Source: Pseudomonas sp. QS1027
Lineage (GTDB): Bacteria > Pseudomonadota > Gammaproteobacteria > Pseudomonadales > Pseudomonadaceae
NCBI RefSeq assembly: GCF_002814235.1
Contig: NZ_PHSU01000020.1
Location: forward strand, 164,959 to 228,958
DNA length: 64,000 nt
Direction of reading: 5' to 3'
Shown one piece after another: positions 42,931 to 52,002 of the stretch. Numbering within the stretch: position 1 is the stretch's first letter; each line of letters starts with the position of its first letter. The translations under genes were made by a program, and so were the position numbers. The notes under the pieces were generated by a model. That model did no database searches. It saw nothing but the letters and a program-made list of their open reading frames with translations, and was not told the origin of the DNA.

Positions 42931-42975
42931 GAACGACAATCGTCGTTCTTCCTGCGTCTGATAACGTGCGTCTAT
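42931..42975. promoter_or_regulatory. Candidate regulatory sites upstream of oxyR
   Basis: GAACGAC-AATC-GTCGTTC (42931-42948) is a perfect seven-base inverted repeat. Immediately after it, ATAA-N7-CTAT at 42961-42975 matches half of the OxyR consensus (ATAG-N7-CTAT) with one change; the second half-site is not recognisable. They lie 48-92 bases before the oxyR start. Autoregulation is common for LysR-type proteins; assignment is inferential. Confidence 0.4.
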
Positions 42976-43022
42976 CGATTGCAGCCGTTATGCTTGGCCC
43001 GGCAACCTCATGGACGCTCGCT

Positions 43023-43943
43023 ATGACTCTTACAGAACTACGCTATATCGTCACCCTCGCCCAGGAACAACACTTCGGCCACGCGGCCGAGCGTTGTCAT
43101 GTCAGCCAACCGACCCTGTCGGTCGGCGTGAAAAAGCTGGAGGACGAACTCGGTGTGCTGATTTTCGAGCGCAGCAAGAGCGCCGTGCGCCTGACTCCCG
43201 TCGGCGAAACCATCGTTGCCCAGGCGCAGAAGGTCCTCGAACAGGCCCAGGGTATCCGCGAACTGGCCCAGGCCGGGAAGAACCAGCTGACCGCCCCGCT
43301 GAAAGTCGGCGCGATCTACACCGTCGGCCCTTACCTGTTCCCGCACCTGATCCCGCAACTGCACCGGGTCGCCCCGCAGATGCCGTTGTACATCGAGGAA
43401 AACTTCACCCACGTGCTGCGCGACAAGCTGCGCAACGGCGAACTGGACGCGGTGATCATCGCCCTGCCGTTCAACGAAGCCGACGTGCTGACCCTGCCGC
43501 TCTACGACGAACCCTTCTACGTCCTGATGCCGGCTTCGCACCCCTGGACCAAGAAGGAAACCATCGACAGCGCCCTGCTCAACGACAAGAGCCTGTTGCT
43601 GCTGGGCGAAGGCCACTGCTTCCGCGACCAGGTCCTCGAAGCCTGCCCGACCCTGACCAAGGGCGGCGACGCGGCCAAGCACACCACGGTCGAGTCCAGC
43701 TCCCTGGAAACCATCCGCCACATGGTCGCTTCCGGCCTGGGCATTTCGGTCCTGCCGCTGTCGGCCGTGGACAGCCATCACTACGCTGCCGGCGTGATCG
43801 AAGTGCGTCCGCTGACGCCGCCGGTGCCGTTCCGTACCGTGGCCATCGCCTGGCGCGCCAGCTTCCCGCGGCCCAAGGCGATTGAAATCCTCGCCGACTC
43901 GATCCGCCTGTGCTCGGTGGCCAAGCCTCCCGCAGCGAGCTGA
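43023..43943 (+). CDS. oxyR: Hydrogen peroxide-sensing regulator OxyR
   Basis: Encodes 306 residues from ATG 43023; residues upstream in frame are not part of the family. The LysR helix-turn-helix is HFGHAAERCHVSQPTLSVGV. The two redox cysteines fall exactly at C199 and C208 in GEGHCFRDQVLEACP, the positions known from E. coli. Oxidation to a disulfide activates it to induce catalase, peroxidase and related defences. recG follows after five bases, and the oxyR-recG pairing is conserved in Pseudomonas. Confidence 0.97.
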   Translation: MTLTELRYIVTLAQEQHFGHAAERCHVSQPTLSVGVKKLEDELGVLIFERSKSAVRLTPVGETIVAQAQKVLEQAQGIRELAQAGKNQLTAPLKVGAIYTVGPYLFPHLIPQLHRVAPQMPLYIEENFTHVLRDKLRNGELDAVIIALPFNEADVLTLPLYDEPFYVLMPASHPWTKKETIDSALLNDKSLLLLGEGHCFRDQVLEACPTLTKGGDAAKHTTVESSSLETIRHMVASGLGISVLPLSAVDSHHYAAGVIEVRPLTPPVPFRTVAIAWRASFPRPKAIEILADSIRLCSVAKPPAAS

Positions 43944-43948
43944 TCGAC

Positions 43949-46024
43949 GTGGCTGAACTGTCGCAAGTGTCGGTCACGGCGCTCAAGGGCGTCGGCGAGG
44001 CCATGGCCGAGAAGCTGGCCAAGGTCGGCCTGGAGAATCTCCAGGACGTACTGTTCCACCTGCCCTTGCGCTACCAGGACCGCACGCGCGTGGTGCCCAT
44101 CGGCGCCCTGCGTCCGGGCCAGGACGCCGTGGTCGAAGGCGTGGTCAGCGGCGCCGACGTGGTCATGGGCAAGCGCCGCAGCCTGTTGGTGCGCCTCAAC
44201 GACGGCACCGGCAGCCTGAGCCTGCGCTTCTACCATTTCAGCACCGCGCAAAAGGACGGCCTCAAGCGTGGCACCCACGTGCGCTGCTACGGCGAAGCCC
44301 GCCCCGGCGCTTCCGGCCTGGAAATCTATCACCCGGAATACCGCGCCATCAGCGGCGACGAACCGCCGCCGGTGGACACCACCCTGACGCCGATCTACCC
44401 GCTGACCGAAGGCCTGACCCAGCAACGCCTGCGCCAGCTCTGCCAGCAAAGCCTGGCGATGCTCGGCCCGCGCAGCCTGCCGGACTGGCTGCCGCAGGAA
44501 CTGGCCCGCGACTATCATCTCGCGCCGCTGGATGAAGCCATTCGCTACCTGCACCAGCCGCCCGCCGATGCCGACGTCGACGAACTCGCCCTCGGCCATC
44601 ACTGGGCTCAACACCGCCTGGCCTTCGAAGAACTGCTCACGCACCAACTGTCCCAGCAACGCCTGCGCGAAAGCCTGAAGGCCCTGCGCGCACCGGCCCT
44701 GCCGAAAGCGCAACGGCTGCCCGGACAGTTTCTCGCCAACCTCGGCTTCCCGCCGACCGGCGCCCAGCAACGGGTCGGCAACGAAGTGGCCTACGACCTC
44801 AGCCAGCCGGAGCCGATGCTGCGGCTGATCCAGGGCGACGTCGGCGCCGGCAAGACCGTGGTTGCCGCCCTGGCCGCCTTGCAGGCCCTGGAGGCCGGTT
44901 ACCAGGTGGCGTTGATGGCGCCGACCGAGATCCTTGCCGAACAACACTTCATCAATTTCCAGCGCTGGCTGGCACCACTGGGCATCGAAACCGCCTGGCT
45001 GGCCGGCAAGCTCAAGGGCAAGGCGCGGGTCGCCGCCCTGGAGCAGATCGCCAGCGGCACGCCCATGGTGGTCGGCACCCACGCGCTGTTCCAGGACGAA
45101 GTGCAGTTCAAGAACCTGGCCCTGGTGATCATCGACGAACAACACCGCTTCGGCGTCCAGCAGCGCCTGGCCCTGCGCCAGAAAGGCGTCGGCGGACGGA
45201 TGTGCCCGCACCAGTTGATCATGACCGCCACGCCGATCCCGCGGACCCTGGCGATGAGCGCCTATGCCGACCTCGACACCTCGATCCTCGACGAACTGCC
45301 GCCGGGCCGCACGCCGGTGAACACCGTGCTGGTGACCGACAGCCGGCGCTTCGAAGTGGTGGAACGGGTGCGGGCCGCCTGCGCCGAAGGCCGCCAGACC
45401 TATTGGGTCTGCACGCTGATCGAAGAGTCCGAAGAACTCACCTGCCAGGCCGCCGAGACCACCTTCGAAGAGCTCACCGCGGCCCTGGGCGAACTGCGTG
45501 TCGGACTGATCCACGGACGCATGAAACCAGCGGAAAAGGCCGCGGTGATGGCCGAATTCAAGGCCGGCGCCCTGCAACTGCTGGTGGCGACCACGGTGAT
45601 CGAAGTCGGCGTCGACGTACCCAATGCCAGCCTGATGATCATCGAGAACCCCGAGCGCCTGGGCCTGGCGCAACTGCACCAGCTGCGCGGCCGGGTCGGC
45701 CGGGGCAGCGCCGCCAGCCACTGCGTGCTGCTCTACCATCCGCCGCTGTCGCAGATCGGTCGCCAACGCCTGGGCATCATGCGCGAGACCAACGACGGCT
45801 TTATCATCGCCGAGAAGGATCTGGAGCTGCGCGGCCCGGGGGAAATGCTCGGCACCCGCCAGACCGGGCTCCTGCAATTCAAGGTTGCCGACCTGATGCG
45901 CGACGCCGATCTGCTGCCGGCGGTCCGCGATGCCGCGCAAGCCCTGATCGCACGCTGGCCGCAGCATGTCAGTCCGCTGCTCGAACGCTGGCTGCGCCAC
46001 GGCCAGCAATACGGCCAAGTGTGA
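43949..46024 (+). CDS. recG: ATP-dependent DNA helicase RecG
   Basis: Encodes 691 residues from GTG 43949. The open frame reaches back to 43910 but would overlap oxyR, whereas AELSQVSVTALKGVGEAMAE is where family members begin. The wedge/OB domain is in the first third; Walker A is GDVGAGKTVVAALAAL, the Walker B region IIDEQHRFGVQQR, motif III ATPIPRTLAMSAYAD, and motif VI LHQLRGRVGRG. RecG regresses stalled replication forks and processes D-loops and R-loops. The start is close to the oxyR stop, suggesting co-translation. Confidence 0.96.
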   Translation: MAELSQVSVTALKGVGEAMAEKLAKVGLENLQDVLFHLPLRYQDRTRVVPIGALRPGQDAVVEGVVSGADVVMGKRRSLLVRLNDGTGSLSLRFYHFSTAQKDGLKRGTHVRCYGEARPGASGLEIYHPEYRAISGDEPPPVDTTLTPIYPLTEGLTQQRLRQLCQQSLAMLGPRSLPDWLPQELARDYHLAPLDEAIRYLHQPPADADVDELALGHHWAQHRLAFEELLTHQLSQQRLRESLKALRAPALPKAQRLPGQFLANLGFPPTGAQQRVGNEVAYDLSQPEPMLRLIQGDVGAGKTVVAALAALQALEAGYQVALMAPTEILAEQHFINFQRWLAPLGIETAWLAGKLKGKARVAALEQIASGTPMVVGTHALFQDEVQFKNLALVIIDEQHRFGVQQRLALRQKGVGGRMCPHQLIMTATPIPRTLAMSAYADLDTSILDELPPGRTPVNTVLVTDSRRFEVVERVRAACAEGRQTYWVCTLIEESEELTCQAAETTFEELTAALGELRVGLIHGRMKPAEKAAVMAEFKAGALQLLVATTVIEVGVDVPNASLMIIENPERLGLAQLHQLRGRVGRGSAASHCVLLYHPPLSQIGRQRLGIMRETNDGFIIAEKDLELRGPGEMLGTRQTGLLQFKVADLMRDADLLPAVRDAAQALIARWPQHVSPLLERWLRHGQQYGQV

Positions 46025-46102
46025 TAGACCTCACAGTTTATAGACCATTAGCGCGGCCAAGCTGGTTATACTGGGAAAATTGTAGGAACCCGGATACAGA
46101 CC

Positions 46103-47503
46103 ATGACAGAAGTTGCCCTCATCGATGCAACCCCGCACACCCCGTCTGTGGTCCGGCTGCTGCTCGACAAGCTCGCCATCCGCTATAGCGAGGTCCTGGA
46201 CCACCCTGGTCTGCCGGCCGCGCGCAAGGTCCAGGCCGTGCTGCTCGACGACGCAGTCGGTGCACTCATGGTCCTGTTTCCCCAGGACCAGTTGCTCGAC
46301 CTCAATCGCCTGACCGAATTGACCGGCCGGCGCCTGACAGCGGTGCCCACCGAACGCATGGAGCGCATGCTTGGCAAACACAGCCTGCACCTGCTGCCGG
46401 GCTTGCCCGGGCTGACCAGTTCGCCGTGCCTCTACGAAGAACAGCTGCTGCGTGAACCGAGCCTGCTGATCGACTCCGGTGAAGCCGGACTGCTGCTGGA
46501 AATCTCCAGCGACGACTTCAAGGGCATGCTGAGCAAGGCCAGTGCCGCCAGCTTCGGCGAATCCGTGGCCAGCATCCGCCCCAACCTCGACCGCCCGGAC
46601 GATGACCGCGAGGAGATCACCCAGGCCGTGCAAGCCTTCACCGCGCGGCGGATCCAGCAGCGCCTGGAAGCGACCATCGAGATTCCGCCCCTGGCGGAAA
46701 CCGCGCAAAAAATCATCAAGCTGCGGGTCGACCCCGACGCCACCATCGACGACATCACCGGCGTGGTCGAAACCGACCCGGCGCTGGCGGCCCAGGTCGT
46801 GAGTTGGGCGGCCTCGCCCTACTACGCCTCGCCGGGCAAGATCCGTTCGGTGGAAGACGCGATTGTCCGTGTGCTCGGTTTCGACCTGGTGATCAACCTG
46901 GCGCTGGGCCTGGCCCTGGGCAAGACCCTGAGCCTGCCCAAGGACCACCCGCAACACAGCACGCCTTACTGGCAGCAATCGATCTACACCGCCGCGGTGA
47001 TCGAAGGCCTGACCCGTGCCATGCCGCGCGCCCAGCGTCCGGAAGCCGGCCTGACCTACCTCGCCGGTCTGCTGCACAACTTCGGCTACCTGCTGCTGGC
47101 TCACGTCTTCCCGCCGCATTTCTCGCTGATCTGCCGGCACCTGGAGGTCAACCCGCACCTGTGCCACAGCTACATCGAGCAGCATTTGCTGGGTATCAGC
47201 CGCGAGCAGATCGGGGCCTGGCTGATGCGCTACTGGGATATGCCGGAAGAGCTGTCCACCGCGCTGCGCTTCCAGCACGACCCGAGCTACGACGGCGACT
47301 ATGCCGCCTATCCGAACCTGGTGTGCCTGGCCGTGCGCCTGCTGCGCAGCCGCAATATCGGCTCGGGCCCGGATGAAGAGATCCCGGATGCCTTGCTCGA
47401 GCGCCTGGGCCTGACCCGCGACAAGGCTGACGATGTGGTGAACAAGGTGCTGGAAGCCGAAGTGCTGTTGCGCGAACTGGCTTCGCAGTTCAGCCAGGGC
47501 TGA
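46103..47503 (+). CDS. YbaK-like domain fused to HDOD domain protein
   Basis: Encodes 466 residues. Residues about 10-150 form a YbaK/ProRS-editing type domain (LDHPGLPAARKVQAVLLDD, QLLDLNRLTELTGRRLTAV). Residues about 195-410 form an HDOD domain: IPPLAETAQKIIKLRVDPDATI, ETDPALAAQVVSWAASPYYA, VLGFDLVINLALG and LTYLAGLLHNFGYLLLAHVFP. HDOD proteins lack the metal-binding HD pair and act in signalling; the deacylase-like domain normally removes misacylated amino acids from tRNA. The combination is regularly annotated in pseudomonads next to recG, but its function is not known to me. TATACT at 46067-46072 may be the -10 of its promoter. Confidence 0.87.
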   Translation: MTEVALIDATPHTPSVVRLLLDKLAIRYSEVLDHPGLPAARKVQAVLLDDAVGALMVLFPQDQLLDLNRLTELTGRRLTAVPTERMERMLGKHSLHLLPGLPGLTSSPCLYEEQLLREPSLLIDSGEAGLLLEISSDDFKGMLSKASAASFGESVASIRPNLDRPDDDREEITQAVQAFTARRIQQRLEATIEIPPLAETAQKIIKLRVDPDATIDDITGVVETDPALAAQVVSWAASPYYASPGKIRSVEDAIVRVLGFDLVINLALGLALGKTLSLPKDHPQHSTPYWQQSIYTAAVIEGLTRAMPRAQRPEAGLTYLAGLLHNFGYLLLAHVFPPHFSLICRHLEVNPHLCHSYIEQHLLGISREQIGAWLMRYWDMPEELSTALRFQHDPSYDGDYAAYPNLVCLAVRLLRSRNIGSGPDEEIPDALLERLGLTRDKADDVVNKVLEAEVLLRELASQFSQG

Positions 47504-47505
47504 AG

Positions 47506-47528
47506 CGGCGCCAGCAAGCCTGGCGCCG
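47506..47528. terminator. Strong hairpin between convergent HDOD and SCP2-like genes
   Basis: CGGCGCCA and TGGCGCCG form an eight-base perfect stem with a seven-base loop, just after the HDOD stop (47503) and before the convergent stop (47534). No T tract is present on either side, so it may act as a weak bidirectional terminator or a transcript-end stabiliser. Confidence 0.55.
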
Positions 47529-47533
47529 AAGGC

Positions 47534-47911
47534 TCAGGCCTTCTTCTTCCGCGGCTTGAGGTACTTCATCAAGCCCTGGAACCACATCACCAGCGCCGGA
47601 TTGCCCTTGATCTGAATCGACTTGTCCTGAATCCCCGTCATGAACGCCAGTTGCTTGTTCTTCGCCTGCAGCGTGGCGAAGCCATAGGCGGCATCCTTGA
47701 AGACAATCGCAAACGCAGGCTCCGGATAAGTCCCGGAGCGGCTGCTGATGCGCTGATCGTTGACGATAAAGTGACGGGCGACCTTGCCGTCCAGGGTCTG
47801 CAGCTGGAACACCAGGGCCTTGTCGGCCAGTTGTTGCTGGAAGGCGGGGTTTTTACGGCTGGCCCGGGCCATCAACAGACCCAGTGCCCAGAGAAGAAAA
47901 CGAAATTTCAT
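47534..47911 (-). CDS. Small SCP2-like protein of unknown function
   Basis: Encodes 125 residues from ATG 47911, eight bases after GAGG. The N-terminal MKFRFLLWALGLLMARASRK is a hydrophobic stretch that may anchor it or act as an export signal. The rest (LVFQLQTLDGKVARHFIVNDQ, then FAIVFKDAAYGFATLQAKNKQ and IQIKGNPALVMWFQGLMKYL) follows the layout of SCP2-type lipid-binding domains, where such a VFKD..A...L pattern is common. The role is not known. It is convergent with the HDOD gene. Confidence 0.72.
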   Translation of the reverse strand: MKFRFLLWALGLLMARASRKNPAFQQQLADKALVFQLQTLDGKVARHFIVNDQRISSRSGTYPEPAFAIVFKDAAYGFATLQAKNKQLAFMTGIQDKSIQIKGNPALVMWFQGLMKYLKPRKKKA

Positions 47912-47969
47912 GCACACAGCCTCGGCAGAAAAGAGTAACGGCCGGCGCAGTGTAGCGCTTTACCTGAAG

Positions 47970-48013
47970 AACGCCACCGATCTCCCACGTTACCCGGGAG
48001 ATCGGCAGGCGTT
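47970..48013. repeat. Long inverted repeat downstream of tagQ
   Basis: CCGATCTCCC (47977-47986) and GGGAGATCGG (47996-48005) are perfect ten-base complements with a nine-base loop. AACGCC and GGCGTT extend the stem by six pairs across a small interior loop. It lies 39 bases beyond the tagQ stop on the operon's transcription path. There is no T tract, so it may be a 3'-end stem-loop or an unusual terminator of the secretion operon. Confidence 0.7.
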
Positions 48014-48051
48014 TAACGCTTATACCGACAAATTGTCAGACGATCTGCCCC

Positions 48052-48993
48052 TTACGCGTTCGGGCAAGGCACCGGCGCCCAGTCGCCCAGGTCCGGGTTC
48101 TTGCACATGCTGTTGACCTGGGACTGACCGCTGGTGGCCACGTCCTGGCTGACGGCTTTCTTGGCGTTGGCGTCCTGGATGGTCTTCTCGGTGGCGACCG
48201 CTTCCTTGGGCACGACCGGCAGCGGCGCCTTCTTCGCCACTTTCACCTTCTTGCCCTTGGTGGTGGTCGGCACGACCGGGTTGCTGTCGGCGGTCGCCAC
48301 GGTGACCACGTCGGTACGCTGCACGCCGACCTGACGCAGATCCTGCTCGTAGGCCTGGGTGTAGTTGTTCAGGTCTTCGGCCGAGCGCCCGTTCACGGCG
48401 ACGATCAGGTCATTGGACTCTTTCAGGCCGGAAACGATTTCCGCCAGGCGCTTGCGGCCTTCGGCGTCGCCGATGGTCTTGGCCTTGCGCGCCGAAACCA
48501 GGTTGGCGAACTCACGCTGGTAGCAGCTCTGCGACGCCTTGGCATAGGCCGTGTTGCGGTCCATGTCGGCGGCGCTTTTGTTGATGTCCAGGGCGTAGGA
48601 ACCGATGCGCTGGTTGTCATCGGTGATCTGCTTCTGCTTCTCGGTGTAGTAACCCGCCGCGCCGCCCGCGAGGGCACCGCCGGCCGCGCCGATGGCGGCA
48701 TTGCGGCCACGCTTGGCCGAGTCGTCGCCGGTCAGCGCGCCGAGAGCGGCACCGCCCAGGGCACCGATCACCGCGCCGGTGGCGATCGACTTGGTCATGT
48801 CCGAGTCAGTCGCACGCAGGTGCTGCACCGGCTCGTAGCAGGTCGGGTAGAACTCGACCTTGGTGGTCGCGCCGACTTTGGAGGTCGGTGAAGTGGCGCA
48901 ACCGCCCATCAGCACGGTGCTGAATCCGGCGGCAACCCACAGCGCGGCGCGGCACTTGGAGGTCGAAACAAGGGGTTTGCTGGAGAAGATCAT
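48052..48993 (-). CDS. tagQ: T6SS-associated outer-membrane lipoprotein TagQ
   Basis: Encodes 313 residues from ATG 48993, with GGGAAATAA upstream. The lipobox is LMGGCAT (lipidated at about C32). Residues about 70-115 form a glycine-zipper segment (GAVIGALGGAALGALTG and AIGAAGGALAGGAAGYY), followed by a Lys-rich C-terminal half ending in SMCKNPDLGDWAPVPCPNA with two cysteines. In the H1-T6SS of P. aeruginosa TagQ is an outer-membrane lipoprotein that anchors the periplasmic TagR and forms part of TagQRST, upstream of the kinase PpkA. Position as last gene of the block matches PA0070. Confidence 0.88.
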   Translation of the reverse strand: MIFSSKPLVSTSKCRAALWVAAGFSTVLMGGCATSPTSKVGATTKVEFYPTCYEPVQHLRATDSDMTKSIATGAVIGALGGAALGALTGDDSAKRGRNAAIGAAGGALAGGAAGYYTEKQKQITDDNQRIGSYALDINKSAADMDRNTAYAKASQSCYQREFANLVSARKAKTIGDAEGRKRLAEIVSGLKESNDLIVAVNGRSAEDLNNYTQAYEQDLRQVGVQRTDVVTVATADSNPVVPTTTKGKKVKVAKKAPLPVVPKEAVATEKTIQDANAKKAVSQDVATSGQSQVNSMCKNPDLGDWAPVPCPNA

Positions 48994-49076
48994 GTTTATT
49001 TCCCTTTTTTGGTTTGACTGCCCGGTACGGCACCCTGCCGTCCGAGTCCCCTCTACACTCGCCGGATACCCACCGC

Positions 49077-50804
49077 TCATGGCTGCTGAGCGGTCGACGC
49101 GAGTAACGCTTTCAAGATCGCCGCCGGGTCGGCCCGCTGTTGCTTGCGGTAATCCCCGACATGACGAACGAACAAGGTGGCCCGTGCGACCAGGCTGTTG
49201 CCGAGCACGGGTTTGCGATTGAGTTCTTCCTTGACCCGCTGGAATTGCGCCTGGATCACCGCATCGGTGTAGCGCGTGGCCGTTGCCAGGTTGTCGATAT
49301 AGATCGCCACCGCGCCGTCCAGGGCGCTGGTGCCGTTCTCGATGGCCCCGGCAAACAGCTTGGCGGCAGCCTCGTCCTTGGCATCGACGGCCTGCTGGCG
49401 GCTCTTCTTCAGGTTGGTCAGGCGAATGTTGTAGTTATTGACCGTCTCGGCCACCAGGGCCGCCGACTGGATCAGGTTGCCGGCCGCCTCTTCACGCTGG
49501 CGGGCGATCAACGAGACGTTGCGCTTGAGCTCTTCGTTGACCAGCCCCAGCTCGGCTTGCAACTTCGGATCGGTGCTGGCGGAAATGATCCCGTCGAGGC
49601 GTTTGGTCGGGTCCTGGGCGTCGTCGATGGCGTCGGTCAGGGACGCCAGCCGGCCTTCCTGCTGCCATTGGCTGAACAGCTCCTTGTAGCGCGAGCGCGG
49701 CGCCGAGAGCGCGCCGACGGCCACGCGGAAACCGGTGGTCTCGTTGCTCTGCTCGGTACCATCGGCGGCGAACAGCGGGTACTCGCGACGCATGCCGGTA
49801 AACAGCGTGCCCTCACCTTCCAGGTAGTTGCCGCCCTTGACCACAAAACCGCCGTAGGTGCCCTGGCGGCGGCCGGCATGCACCAGCTGGAAGGATTCCT
49901 GGACCATCTGCGCGGCGTTGCCGATCACGTCGAACAGGCCGATGGGGTTGGGCAGCTTGGTGCCGATCGGCATCAGCCGCGCCGCCTGGCCGGTGCCGCC
50001 GGCGACCTGGTTGAACACCGCGTAGTCGGACAGCGGCCCGTCACTGTCGCTACCCGGCGCGCGACGGGGAAACAGACGGCCTTCCAGGTCCTGGCGACTG
50101 ACCGCCTGGGCGCCACGGGCGGCGAATTCCCACTCGACCTCGGTGGGCAGGCGGACAAAGCCCAGGCCGCCATCATCGGCTGACGCACCACGGCCGCTGA
50201 CCGGTAGCAGGTCACGGTGATACTTCATCAGCCAGGCGCTGTAGACCGCCGAGAAACGCTCGGCGTCGAAACGCGACACCTTGACCTTGGGCAGACGCCC
50301 GGCCACGCCGCTCAGCGCATCGCAGGCCGGCGCCGGTTCGCCGCTGGCCAGGGCTTGTGCCTGGGCCATCACCAACGCGTACTGGCGCGCCGTGACCGTG
50401 TACTTGCCGATGAAATAGAACATCGGCTTGAGCAGCGAGTCGGCGTCGGTCTTCGGCAGGGTCGGGGCAATGGATTTCTGCCAGGCGTCGGGCAGGTCCT
50501 TGAGGGTGAACTGGCCGTTGATAAAGTCCCGGCGATAACCGGAAATAAACGACTGCTTGTAGCCCGGCTCGTCCTCGCTGAAGGGATAGCCGAGGCTGAT
50601 CTCGCGGTCGTCGAGGGTGCCGCGCGCCAGCACATAGACCGCGCGGAAAACCATCTCGCCCTCGCAGGGCAACGGCAGGCTGATGTCGTCGGCCAGGGGC
50701 TTGGGGTTGTCGAGTTTTTCGCTGTCCTCATCGGCCCGCGCCCAGGAGCCCAGGCACAGGGAAGCGACGAGAACCGCCAGGGCCGCGCTGCGCAACTTAT
50801 ACAT
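49077..50804 (-). CDS. tagR: T6SS regulatory protein TagR (FGE-sulfatase domain)
   Basis: Encodes 575 residues with a signal peptide to about residue 24 (SWARA) and GGAAGGA before the start. A formylglycine-generating-enzyme-like domain lies in the first two thirds, with YFIGKYTVTARQYALVMAQ, VRLPTEVEWEFAARG, GLFDVIGNAAQMVQESF and TGFRVAVG. The C-terminal 200 residues are an alpha-helical, coiled-coil-like region. In P. aeruginosa TagR is periplasmic, is held by TagQ and stimulates PpkA kinase activity, so the domain serves signalling rather than sulfatase maturation. The start overlaps tagS by eight bases. Confidence 0.92.
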   Translation of the reverse strand: MYKLRSAALAVLVASLCLGSWARADEDSEKLDNPKPLADDISLPLPCEGEMVFRAVYVLARGTLDDREISLGYPFSEDEPGYKQSFISGYRRDFINGQFTLKDLPDAWQKSIAPTLPKTDADSLLKPMFYFIGKYTVTARQYALVMAQAQALASGEPAPACDALSGVAGRLPKVKVSRFDAERFSAVYSAWLMKYHRDLLPVSGRGASADDGGLGFVRLPTEVEWEFAARGAQAVSRQDLEGRLFPRRAPGSDSDGPLSDYAVFNQVAGGTGQAARLMPIGTKLPNPIGLFDVIGNAAQMVQESFQLVHAGRRQGTYGGFVVKGGNYLEGEGTLFTGMRREYPLFAADGTEQSNETTGFRVAVGALSAPRSRYKELFSQWQQEGRLASLTDAIDDAQDPTKRLDGIISASTDPKLQAELGLVNEELKRNVSLIARQREEAAGNLIQSAALVAETVNNYNIRLTNLKKSRQQAVDAKDEAAAKLFAGAIENGTSALDGAVAIYIDNLATATRYTDAVIQAQFQRVKEELNRKPVLGNSLVARATLFVRHVGDYRKQQRADPAAILKALLASTAQQP

Positions 50805-52002
50805 CTCTGATTCCTTCCGAAGCTTCTATCCGCGCCACGCGCCAGCCCCCCAGGGCGGCAGCCAGAGCACAGACCGCCAGCACGCTGAAAAGTGCCAGCA
50901 GGTAATGCGGCAATAACAGGCGGCTGGCGTACTCGCCGGCCGCCTGTACGAACAAACGGTTCAGGCCCCACTCCGCCACGCTGTAGAGCAGGCCGCTCAA
51001 CAGCACCGCGAACAGGCCGCTGTACAACGCTTGCAGGACGACAAACAGCAGCAACGCGGCCGTGCCGAGACCGAGCAGACGCAGCACCGACAACTCGCGG
51101 CGCTTGCGCTCGACCGCCGCCAGGGCACCGGCGAAGAGCGCCGCGAAGGCACCGGCCAGGGCCAATGCCGCGATGACCCAGAACACGATGCCGAGGTTGC
51201 GACTCAGGGATTGCACCTGGGCAATGGTCTGGGCCTGGGTCGAGACCAGCAGGTTGCGCTCGGCGAAATAGCGCCGCAGCGGCTCGACATCGGCCAGCCC
51301 ACGGGCATACAGCCGAAACCCCGGATAGACCCGCTGCGCGGCGGTGCCCGCCGGTTCGCCAGCCCAGCCGAGTACCGGCACGCCACGGCCGTCGCGATAG
51401 TCCTCGGCGGCCTCCAGCAGGCCCAGCGGAGCGAACAGCGCATCGCGTTCAAAGGCTTCCAGCGGCAACACCGCCTGGACCTGGATCTGCGTGTGGCGGC
51501 TTTCCAGGCGACCGGCCACCTGCCGGCCGAAAGACACCTGCAACCAGTCGCCGGCCTTCACCCCGAGCTTCTCCGCCGCCGTCTGGCTGAGCAGCATCGC
51601 CGCCAGGCCGACCGGCGCGGGCAAGGCACCGAGCAGGGGATCCCCCTCGGCGGTGGGCAGCATTTCCACATTGACCACCGGCCCCTGGGCGCTGGTCGAG
51701 AGGTCGGCGGTCGCGGCGATCTGCCGGGTCCGCGGCAAGGCAAAGGCGACGTCTTCCCGCTGCCCCAGCCCGGCGATAAACGCCGCACTGAAACGCCCGC
51801 CGCCGAGGGGAATGATCTCGCGCACCGTCGGGTCGCGTTCCAGGCGTTCGGTGAGGCTGCTGACCAGGCCGAACTTGAGGCCGAACAGCACCAGCAACGG
51901 CGCGATCACCGCCACCAGGGCCAGCACCGCACAGGCCGACAGCCGCCAGTCGGTGCGATAGTCCTGCCAGGCCAGGCCGGCGATCAGAGTGGCGCGAGTC
52001 AT
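50797..52002 (-). CDS. tagS: TagS, inner-membrane ABC permease of the T6SS signalling cascade
   Basis: Encodes 401 residues from ATG 52002. The N-terminal membrane helix is SACAVLALVAVIAPLLVLFG, followed by a large periplasmic domain (about residues 45-260) and three C-terminal helices (FWVIAALALAGAFAALFAGAL, then ALLLFVVLQALYSGLFAVLL and YLLALFSVLAVCALAAALGGW). This is the FtsX/MacB-type layout in which one helix precedes a periplasmic domain and three follow. With TagT it makes an ABC-type complex that acts in signal transduction for PpkA activation. It overlaps tagT by four bases (ATGA). Confidence 0.92.
   Translation of the reverse strand: MTRATLIAGLAWQDYRTDWRLSACAVLALVAVIAPLLVLFGLKFGLVSSLTERLERDPTVREIIPLGGGRFSAAFIAGLGQREDVAFALPRTRQIAATADLSTSAQGPVVNVEMLPTAEGDPLLGALPAPVGLAAMLLSQTAAEKLGVKAGDWLQVSFGRQVAGRLESRHTQIQVQAVLPLEAFERDALFAPLGLLEAAEDYRDGRGVPVLGWAGEPAGTAAQRVYPGFRLYARGLADVEPLRRYFAERNLLVSTQAQTIAQVQSLSRNLGIVFWVIAALALAGAFAALFAGALAAVERKRRELSVLRLLGLGTAALLLFVVLQALYSGLFAVLLSGLLYSVAEWGLNRLFVQAAGEYASRLLLPHYLLALFSVLAVCALAAALGGWRVARIEASEGIRDV

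Noticed and set aside
43781..46018. Open frame of 745 codons on the minus strand opposite recG
   Set aside because: Helicase motifs in the plus-strand frame show the real gene; the other frame is an artefact of GC-rich codons.
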